DNA from: Tricholoma matsutake
Taxonomy: Eukaryota; Basidiomycota; Agaricomycetes; Agaricales; Tricholomataceae
Direction of reading: 5' to 3'
Assembly (NCBI GenBank): GCA_026075535.2
Contig: AP026543.1
Location: 8,804,001 to 8,868,000, forward strand
Length of the DNA: 64,000 nt
Shown: in pieces, positions 56,014-64,000 of the stretch
Layout: every line of letters begins with the position of its first letter
Position numbering within the stretch: position 1 is the stretch's first letter
The notes under the pieces: model-generated
Database searches by the model: none
Seen by the model: only the letters and a program-made list of their open reading frames with translations
What the model was told of the DNA's origin: nothing
Made by a program: the position numbers and the translations under genes

Positions 56014-56623
56014 TGATGATACTCAACCCGGGAAAACCACCAAAACTGCCGATGATATTTGTGCAAGTCAGAGGAAGGGTGCAAGACGTTCCAAATGTTT
56101 GTGGTCTGACCAGTGGGAAGACAACTAGTTGGTATGAGTTGTGAAGGTAGTTCTATTAGAGAGGAAGGTGTTTAGCATGGTCCGATGGAGTATCGATCGA
56201 TATCGAGGATGATCGATGATATCGACGGTGAACAATGTTTATTGTCGATGGTCGATGTGTGAATTCTGAGGATTTTTTGATAGGTCAATAGTATATGAAA
56301 GCTGTAGCTGATGGCTAAGAAGTGTCGGGATGGTTACTAGTGTTCGATCATGTTCGTGGTTGTTCGAGGTTGATCGGGGATATTTGGTGTTCATTCAGAG
56401 GGATCTTAGGGGGTTTCGAGGTAGTCCTAAGGTTGTGCGATGTGGTTTCTCAGTACATTTGATGTCGCTGGTGATGTTTCGACGTGGTCGATATGATATC
56501 ACAATCAATAGACCTGGTCGGAAGTGGTTGCGCTGCTTCTGGGACCTCATGGGAGTTAGCCAATGTGATTAGAATGTGGTTGTAATGGTGAATCAGCCTT
56601 TGAGCTGAGGAGACAACCTATCA
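56014..56623. mobile_element. LTR-like TCGA-family repeat R2 in G4
   Basis: TGATGATACTCAACCCGGG ... GACAACCTATCA, the same ends as R1. Removing it joins the G4 codons IIACP and GTHSVALWLP. Compared with R1 it lacks about 1 kb in the middle. It is full of TCGA/ATCGAT words (56190-56250). Flanks CCAG and CTGG are only partly alike. Confidence 0.7.
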
Positions 56624-57259
56624 CTGGACAGGCAATGATTTTGAAAGGACCATAAAACTTTTCTGAGAGTTTCTTGGAGGGTCGGGTTGTGTGTAAGTAT
56701 TCGCCCTTAACAAAAGTGTACTCACCAATCTTAAAGTCAGGAGCAGGAGCCCAGGATTTGTCTGCAGGACCTTCATAGCGCTTCTGTGCTTCTGTGAGTT
56801 GTTTCCAGAGTTCCTGGTGAAGGTCGTCGAGGTTGATCACAAAATGGCAAGCACGTTGCAAGGCTAGCTCACACTCTGGGAACACCATGATGTTTGGATG
56901 ATAACCCTTGTTGACAAAGAAGGGTGATACTCCAGTGGAAGCCAAAGGAGCATTGTTGTAAGCAAATTCCCCTAAGGGTAACAGTTGGGACCAGTTATCC
57001 TGTTGGTAGTTGCAGAAAATCTGCAAGTACTGTTCGAGAGTCTGGTTGAGGCATTCAGTCTGTCCATTGCCTTCTGGATGATAACCCAAAGTGAAATGGA
57101 TTTTCATGTCCAGGGCCTGTCTGAGAGAGTGTAAAAAGTGGGAAATGAACTTGGAACCCTGGTTGCAGGTGACATAGGAAGGAACACTGTGCTTTGAGAA
57201 GATGTGCATGATGAACAGGTTAGTGAGTTCTGGTGTGGTGATTTTGTTTACTGTGGGGA

Positions 57260-57446
57260 TGTAGTGATCCTGGCCCCCCCAGGCTGGACTATTTGTATCT
57301 ATTATTTTACAATGCCGCTGGTTCCTATAAAAACCAGTGGATTACTAAATAGTATGTAAGCTTAAAACTGTCAACCCCCCATAATATATGTTAGTCATGT
57401 CATTGTGGATCGTTGAGCTAAGCTACACCTCCCCTGACTTACTACA
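57260..57446. repeat. left LTR of LARD-like element
   Basis: 187 bp, TGTAGTGATCC ... TTACTACA; nearly identical to the parts of 61433-62071 outside E4, with C/T differences such as CATGTC against TGTGTC. Confidence 0.9.
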
Positions 57447-58369
57447 CCTTTTTTGACATTAAAAGTCATATATTCTACTTGTCATGCATTCTCCTGATCA
57501 TTATCGCAATCATTATCACCCCATCAACATCGACCCTAAATCCCCATGCTGGGACCACCCCAGCAATGCACGGAAGCGATCTGATGCCCTATGGGCACCA
57601 GATAATACTTCTTCAAGCCTATCATGCCCGAATCCCCTGAAATGAGAGGAAAAGGTGTTCCTGTGCCATGCCACGTCACAACCTTGCCCACTGCTAGGCT
57701 GTGAAAACATAGGATTTGAATCAGTCAGTCATATGACCAAATCTATTTACAATGCCAATAAGCCTTGTACCCTACATAGTTCAAACAAAAACCTCTTGGC
57801 AAACTTTGCTCAGATATTGACTGATCTAGCTAGGCATTACAAAAAAATATGCAGCTATGAGACTCTCAGCAACTTAGTTGAGAGGTAAGAGACCTTGCAC
57901 AGTGTTTTACTGAGCAGGTTAAGGTCGGAGCTGGTGCCATGGCCAGCCAGTCCCTGTTGCTCATTAAAAAATGAGCATACAGTGAACCTGCTGGGCAGGC
58001 CCCCCAGCTACCTTGAAGTTGTAAGGAAAACCGAGAGGAGAACCTCATTGTAGAACAAGGAAATAATGTTGAATGTGCCATTGGTGAATCGGCTCCACCC
58101 TGGGCTTGTTACAGAGCTCAGGATCTTTTGAGACATGATGGTAAATGTTGTTTGTTGAATGGTACCTGGCATCTAGATGACGGACGTCATGTTGAGGTCC
58201 CTGGATCCATGGCCAACACCGTGGGATGAGGCAGAAGGGACGAGGAAGATGTTGTGAGGAAGAAATGAGGCTTAGGGCTTGTCGTTGTCGAGGAAAGGGA
58301 ACTGTGTTCAAAAAACCAAGACACAGAGATGAACTCGATGCAGTTGCGTCGAGTACCAGACCTAAAGAA

Positions 58370-59330
58370 CAACAATGTACATTGTTCTATCAAAAATGTC
58401 AGTAAACAACGAGTGGTGCCCATGGCACCACCCCCTGCAGTTCAGATGAGCTGCTTACCTTGTTCCCCACCCCCTACGTGCTCAAAAACACATTACGATT
58501 CCACATACGACCCCCCAAGCGGTATCTTCCACCTACCCGCGACCCTCTGAGGAGTCATGTCACCGTGGTCTTGATGACGATGGACTATGGCAGAACAACA
58601 AAGAGTGTTGTTCTGTAATGGAAGCTGTCAATGAATGATGGGTGGTGCATCCAGCACCACCCTCCTCATTTCAAACGAGGGACTTACCTTGTTCCTGGCA
58701 AACCGTGCACTCAAAAGTGCGCATTGACACCCTTTATGGACCTGTAATGACCATATTGCTATCTTCTACCCACCCACAATTCCCTGTGAATCCACATAAT
58801 GAAACCACTTATGGACCCCAATGGGCCATATCATCGATCCCCCCGCAATTCCATGAGGAATTGTGTCATCATCGTCTTGGTGATGCCCCAGCATCCCGCG
58901 AAGATGACATACATTGTTCTGTAACCGACAATGTTAGTAAATGATGGACAGTGCCAAAGGCACTGTCCCCATACATACAGGTAGTAGACTTACCTGTCCT
59001 AACGCGTCCTCACATGTGCTGCAAATCCTCTTACGGGCCCCAAGTGGCCATAAAGTCAATCCACCCACAATTCCACAAGAATTTGCCTTGCCAGCATCTA
59101 GACAATGCCAGGCTTCCCCAGAACAATGAAGAAAAATGTTGTGCTGTAAGTGAAAACATCAGTAAACAATGAGTGGTGCCTACGGCACCACCCCCTGCAG
59201 CTAAAATGGACTACATACCTCATTTCCAGCCACCTACACGTTCTAAAATGCATATCAAACCTCAATACGGCCCCCAAATGGCCATATCCCCAAACCTCCC
59301 ATATTTCTGTTGACAAACACAGGATCGTAT
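58370..59330. repeat. four diverged tandem units with perfect hairpins
   Basis: Units of about 230-305 bp share ACATTGTTCTGTAA, AATGT(C/T)AGTAAA(C/T)AATGA, a hairpin, then ACTTACCTTGTTCC and ATGGCCATAT-type words. The hairpins are GTGGTGCC-CAT-GGCACCAC (58413-58431), GGGTGGTGC-ATCCA-GCACCACCC (58640-58662), GGACAGTGCC-AAA-GGCACTGTCC (58946-58968) and GTGGTGCC-TAC-GGCACCAC (59173-59191). Stems are perfect although their sequences differ. Function unknown. Confidence 0.8.
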
Positions 59331-59639
59331 TGTTGAGGTGTTAAGATGGTGTGAGCGTGACACCATATGCATGAAACATTTGCTCGCGAATGTTGTATCT
59401 AAAACAAAGTCAAAATCTTTGTTAGTAGGGCAACTGGACCGAGGCAAATTGCCATACTCACCTGGTACAGTCACCACTCCTTCCCATGGTGATGGGAGGC
59501 CAGGACGACTTTATGAGAGACTCGGGGTGCACTACACCTCGAGAAGAACAGTGAACGATGTACTTGTTGTCCACTGTTATGGATTGAGCAAAACTTGACA
59601 GTTACCCATCAAGTTGAAATGTGTGACTTGTGTCACGTT

Positions 59640-60860
59640 GATAGGTCCACCTTGTTGTTCAAGCTCGGAGAACACATCTATGATCATTGTCAAAGTTCTA
59701 TAAAGTTCTACAGACCTCTACAAAGCTCTACAAACCCCTCCGAAGTTCTCCAAAGCTCTATGAACCTCTACAAAGTCACGAAAATGCTTCGAAATTCTTC
59801 GCAACACCTCGAAATTCTTTGTATGCCTTCGGCTGCCATAATACAATTCCCCCAACCTTCGTACAGCTCAGGATATACACTTGGATCATTATCGACGAGT
59901 TCCAAACCAGTTTCGAGCAATATCGCAGTGATATTGGCCTTCGAACAAGTCTGATATTTCCTCGACTGACTTTGAAAATCATCGAACATCACAAATTGAC
60001 ATCGGACACTATATCGCTATCCGAATAATCATCGCACACATGCCAGACGTATCCCCTACCATTGTCGAACAATATCGCACCAATTTAGGGCCACGAACAA
60101 AGTCCAAAGAAACTTCGAAAATCTTCAAAAAACCTCAAACCTCGAAAAACATCGTCGGACACAGTATTTCCTGTTCGAATGATCTTCGGATGCATACTGG
60201 ACACATGGGACACTATTTTGAGCATATCAAACACATTTCGACCACATGTGAATGCATACAATCCGCTCGAAGCAGTTTCTGATGTTTTATGCAATTTATA
60301 ACAAGGACAGTCTGCTTTTAGCTATTCTTTCTTATTATTTCTTCATCATGTGTTATATTCACCCTTTCTAGTCTCGCTTTATTGTTCTGATATACTTATA
60401 TTGTCTTTTGCCTCGAGTTTTCCACATGTTTGCCTCATGTTCTCTAGCCTTTTTAGGTAGTTTCTTTAATTTATATAAAAAGATGTACTAGATACAAAGA
60501 AGAAAAAGAAAGTCATCGTCTTCCTCCCAGATCACAGTGATTTGAGATTTCAGTTTAGTCTTATTCAGTCCAAAGTTTGGTGTTTTTACCCTAAACTTCC
60601 TCAAAATTCCTCAAAATTCCTCAAAATTCCTTGCATTACACTATTTTTGCTCTCGTTTCCCTCGATTTGCCTTTGCTTTGCTTCTACTACTCATCTAGTC
60701 CCCCGATCTTGCATCTGAACATATTTGCGCACTCAAAATTCCTCGAAACTTCTTCGAAAAATATTGCAACATCTCAAAAAGCATCATGACATCTCGAAAA
60801 TCATTGCAACTCCTCGAAAATCATTGCAACTCCTTGAAACACATTCTTTTAGCTTCACAC
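59640..60860. repeat. TCGAA/CTACAAAG-rich low-complexity interior
   Basis: Runs of TCTACAAAGCTCTACAAA (59700-59775), TCCTCAAAATTCCTCAAAATTCC (60598-60630) and CTCGAAAATCATTGCAACTC twice (60790-60835). 60290-60510 is homologous in reverse to 34080-34320. No gene seen. Confidence 0.55.
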
Positions 60861-61109
60861 TGCTTCGACAAGCAGTCCTTTTATGGCTATTTGATGGTCG
60901 ATCTGACAGGTGACATCTAGAGGGCCTCGCATCCTTCCTCTGACTCATGTTTTACCATCTGAAGCCTTTTTGTGGGTTTTGTTTGGGTTTCCAGGTTGAG
61001 CATCATCAACGTGTCACACCACCAAATGCATCCAACATGTGCATCCGACATAGTTCCAACAAACTATTTGCTTTTTCTTCTGGTAATTCTTGGGGCTAGG
61101 ATGCCCCAA

Positions 61110-61345
61110 TCGTGCCCACTACCTGCAGGGTCAAGTAGTCTTTCCCATGCTGATTTCCTGGGTGTCACTCAGCTTTTATCTTTTCCCCATCAATCACTTG
61201 TCAATTACCACTTGCCAGGTCAAGTGGTTATCCTCTTGCTGAGCTCCTCAGAGGTTACTCAGCCTTTCCCTTCAAAGTCCTGTGTGATTTCCACTGGCTG
61301 GGCCTGGTGGTTATCCCTTTCTGAGTTTCCAGTGTGTTACTCAGT
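61110..61345. repeat. diverged direct repeat of about 85 bp, three units
   Basis: CAAGTAGTCTTTCCC...CACTCAGC, CAAGTGGTTATCCTC...TACTCAGCC and CTGGTGGTTATCCC...TACTCAGTC follow one another. They lie just before the purine tract of the LARD-like element. Confidence 0.6.
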
Positions 61346-61432
61346 CTCAATCTCCATTTCCTCATGCATCCATGCTCGAGGTCTTCTTCCTATTTGTTAG
61401 CTTCACCCAGGGATGAAGCTAAAGGGGGAGGG

Positions 61433-62071
61433 TGTAGTGATCCTGGCCCCCCCAGGCTGGACTATTTGTATCTATTATTTTACAATGCCGCTGGTTCCTA
61501 TAAAAACCAGTGGATTACTAAATAGTATGTAAGCTTAAAACTGTCAACCCCCCATAATATACGTTAGTTGTGTCATTGTGGATAGTGCTTGAAGGTCCAG
61601 TCCTTGGTTATGTAACAGTCTTTTGGAATTTTGAGATGTAATCTGCTTGTTTATACCTTACAACTTATCCTGGCATTTCAGGACTTTTTGTACACAATGT
61701 CAAGATATGATTGAACAGGTTTTGTCATTATGCCTCAGTGGTTTTTACAGAATTAAACATATTAAACATAAAACTGTTTTTCCAGTCTATACATTTTCCG
61801 AGGTTTTGAGAAAAGTGTATGACCTGGAAAAATTTTGTGTTTAATACATTTAATTCTGTAAAAACCACTGAGGCATAATGACAAAACCTTTTTGGTCCTA
61901 TCTTGGCATTGTGTACAAAAAATCCTGAAATGCCAGGATAAGTTGTAAGGCTTTAACAAGCAGATTACATCTCAAAATTCCAAAAGACTGTTACATAACC
62001 AAGGACTGGACCTTCAAGCACTAAAATTTGTGGATCGTTGAGCTAAGCTACACCTCCCCCAACTTACTACA
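61433..62071. repeat. right LTR of LARD-like element, carrying E4
   Basis: 61433-61582 and about 62027-62071 together equal the left LTR. E4 duplicated TTGTGGA on insertion. Confidence 0.9.
61583..62023. mobile_element. fold-back hAT MITE E4 (441 bp)
   Basis: TAGTGCTTGAAGGTCCAGTC and GACTGGACCTTCAAGCACTA are perfect mirror ends, and the arms pair for about 200 bp almost without gaps (CTTGGTTATGTAACAGTC, CTCAGTGGTTTTTACAGAATT and their complements). Flanks are ATTGTGGA (61575-61582) and TTTGTGGA (62027-62034) with three A between, and the empty site is seen in the left LTR at about 57400. The TIR joins it to the E1-E3 family. Confidence 0.88.
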
Positions 62072-64000
62072 GGGATGAAGATGCCTTGTTTGGAGAGCCA
62101 GTCTACAATGACGAGGATGGCAGTGTGTCCATTTGAATCAGGTAATTGTTCATTGAGATTGAGTTCCAAGGTCTTTCCAGGACTGGGAGTTGCTTCAGGA
62201 ATCCATAGGGTTTGTGTGGATGAGACTTGGAGCATTTGCATGTGGTACAAGACTTGCAAAAGTCCTGCACAAAGGTGTGGAGGCTGGGCCAGATGTATTC
62301 ATGTCAGATGAGCTGGAGGGTTTTGTTTTGTCCAAAGTGGCCTGATAGGATATGGTTGTGCTTGTACTGCAAGACTTTAAGGTGGAGGTCTGCAACATCC
62401 AGAACATAAATCCTGTCAAAGTGGCAGAGAATTCCACTGTCATCTAGAGACCAATTTGGAGTGGATGGTGATGGAAGGTGTGAGGAGGAGATGGGATCAA
62501 GAGGGAGTGAGGATTGGATATTGTTGTGGAGTCTCTCAATATCCATGAGAACAGCTTGTTGAATGATAGGTGTAGCAAGGAAAGTGGCTTGGAGGGAGAA
62601 TGTAAGTTGTTCTTGGGTAAAGACAGGTCAGAAATTGCTCAGGTTTACAGAGGCAAAGTCATTATTTCCCCCTTTGCGGTAGACATCCCAGTGTCTAGTG
62701 AGCACATTGGGTTTTGCCCCTAGCTTTCCAGGGTGGAAGCAAATGGCAAGGTTGAACCATGAGAGGTATTCTGACCACCGAGCTTGTTGACAGGTAAGGA
62801 GTTTCATGGTGCTGAAGTACTCCAGGTTTTTGTGATCCATGACCACATCTATCAGGTTTCCAGAACCTTTGAGGTACTGTTGCCAGTGTTTGAAGGCTTC
62901 AAATATAGCCAAAATTTCCTTGTCATGGGTGTCATAGTTCAATTCAGCCAGGTTGAAGAAGCAGGAGTGGAATGCAACTGGATGAATTTCTCCATCTGGA
63001 GTATAGATGGAAAGGATAGCTGCAAGTGCATAGTCTGAAGCATCTGTCTCTAGGATAATGTGGGAGTCTGGAAGCCATTGTGTGAGTACTGGGGCATGGG
63101 TGAATTCTTCTTTTAGTTTGTTGAAGGCTTCTTGGCACTTCTTGCTGAAGTCCCACAGGGCATGTTTCCAGGTAAGTCAGGTGGGAGGGATGACAATGTC
63201 GGAATAACCATGGATAAAGTGTTGGTAGAAGTTGCAAAATCCAAGGAAGAATTGAATATCCTTAACTTTTCGAGGTTTGGGCCAGTTGAGGATGGTCCTG
63301 ACTTTATCTTCGGACATCTGAAGTCCATCCGGGGAGAGGATGAAGCCTAAGTATTCCACACTGTCTCTGTGGAACTCACATTTCTGCAGAGCAGTGTAGA
63401 GACTGTTCTTTCAGAGTCTCCAGAGAACTTCCTTGATGTGAGCCTTATGTTGACTCATGTTGTTGGAGTAGATTAGAATATCGTCAAGGTAGATGACACT
63501 GATGTCTAGAAGGTTGCTGAAGATATCATTCATGAGGTGCTAAAAGGCTGCAGGAGCATTGGTGGGCCCAAAAGGAACAACCAGCCATTCGAAGAAGCCA
63601 TAGCACATGCAGAAAGTGGTTTTCCATTCATCTCCCTCAGCAATGCAAACTAAGTGATAGGCATGCTGTAGGTTGATTTTGGTGAACACATGGGCTTTTC
63701 CCAGGGAGTCTAGAAGATCTGAGATTAGTGGGAGTGGGTAGTGGTCCTTCTTTGAAATGTGGTTAAGTCCTCGGTAGTTGATGCATAACTGGAGGCTTCC
63801 ATCTTTTTTCTTGACAAAGAGTATGGGATTGCCATGAGGAGATTTGGAGGGGTAGATGAAGCCAGAACAAACATTCTCTTCAATGAATACTCACAGTGCT
63901 TCTGGTTCAGAGGGAGAGAGGGAGTACATGCAATCTGGAGGTGGGGGAGCATTGTCCTCCATCTCTATATTGAGGTCATAGGAATGGTGTGGAGGAAGGG

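Larger units (their letters stand above)
57260..62071. mobile_element. non-coding LTR element (LARD-like) in G4 integrase
   Basis: LTRs are 57260-57446 (187 bp) and 61433-62071 (the same sequence plus the 441 bp E4 insert), TGTAGTGATCC ... CTTACTACA. A purine tract AAAGGGGGAGGG (61421-61432) precedes the second. GGGA lies at 57256-57259 and 62072-62075, and removing the element restores the integrase codons QGIFIP-TVNKIT. The 4 kb interior has no gag or pol. It holds hairpin-bearing tandem repeats, a 60290-60510 block shared in reverse with R1, TCGAA-rich sequence and short tandem repeats. It must depend on proteins from another element. Confidence 0.85.
55660..64000 (-). pseudogene. gypsy G4 pol (G3 relative), split by two inserts and cut by window end
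   Basis: Minus strand from the window end: RT with [18 protein letters not shown] and the catalytic [10 protein letters not shown] (about 63500-63470), KVRTILNWPKPRKVKDIQFF; RNase H LETDASDYALAAILS and MDHKNLEYFSTMKLL; zinc-binding head HNHILSGHFG...CKSCTTCK (62380-62240); integrase LPDSNGHTAILVIVDWL up to 62072. It resumes after the 57260-62071 insert at 57259 with the TVNKIT-type codons, then HPEGNGQTECLNQ and SPFFVNKGYHPNI. It is cut again by R2 (56014-56623), then chromodomain LEYKILEILDSKIDN...YLVQWEGY...ETSWL (55830-55690) and TAA at 55660. At least seven stops are TGA at arginine positions; one TAG replaces glutamine in PAAFQHLMND. Confidence 0.9.

Overview
The window looks like the transposon-packed, gene-poor part of a basidiomycete genome, probably Agaricomycetes. 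Introns are 47-95 bp with GTAAG-type donors and CTAAC-like branch points, there is a recognisable mitochondrial ATM1 gene remnant, and the elements are chromodomain-bearing Ty3/gypsy, Ty1/copia, PIF/Harbinger and hAT families with a fungal flavour. The genus cannot be named from the sequence alone.

Layout. 1-7.5 kb is the only part resembling normal gene space: a possible LTR scrap, an intact three-exon gene of unknown function (1521-2340), a decayed 5' half of ATM1 (3.6-4.7 kb) and a coherent multi-exon gene of unknown function (6.1-7.2 kb). 7.5-15 kb holds a hAT scrap, a broken gypsy RT/RNase H, a hairpin-rich non-coding repeat, a PIF/Harbinger element and a TCGA-rich repeat. A zinc-cluster/coiled-coil gene at 15.3-16.4 kb is cut by a hAT element. 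17.2-36.2 kb is a nest: a gypsy 5' end (called G5) carrying a hAT that itself carries a solo LTR, then gypsy G1, then a complete gypsy (G2, 22505-29906, TSD GTGAT) with a hAT in its leader, then a copia element holding a SINE-like insert, a hAT and an LTR-like repeat that contains a mariner-like MITE. 36.8-42.5 and 50.3-54.4 kb are non-coding hairpin/intron repeats, split by a complete gypsy (G3, 42527-50274, TSD AAGAC) that carries an antisense gene. 54.7-64 kb is a partial gypsy start (G6) joined to a decayed gypsy (G4, minus strand) whose integrase is split by a 4.8 kb non-coding LTR element (57260-62071), itself carrying a fold-back hAT MITE.

Three themes stand out. First, modules made of an exonic hairpin directly followed by a short spliceosomal-type intron recur in several places; the hairpin arms change together between copies, and a second dyad family (CTGYGAGC...GCTYRCAG) does the same. 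Second, all three gypsy LTRs that could be tested have an 11-12 nt match between the predicted 5' end of the transcript and the sequence two bases inside the LTR, the arrangement of Tf1-type self-priming. Third, nearly every stop that breaks a transposon frame is a TGA where relatives have arginine, as expected from CGA to TGA change (CpG deamination or a RIP-like process).

No rRNA, tRNA or CRISPR array was seen. Functional names for transposon parts rest on conserved motifs read by eye; no database search was possible.
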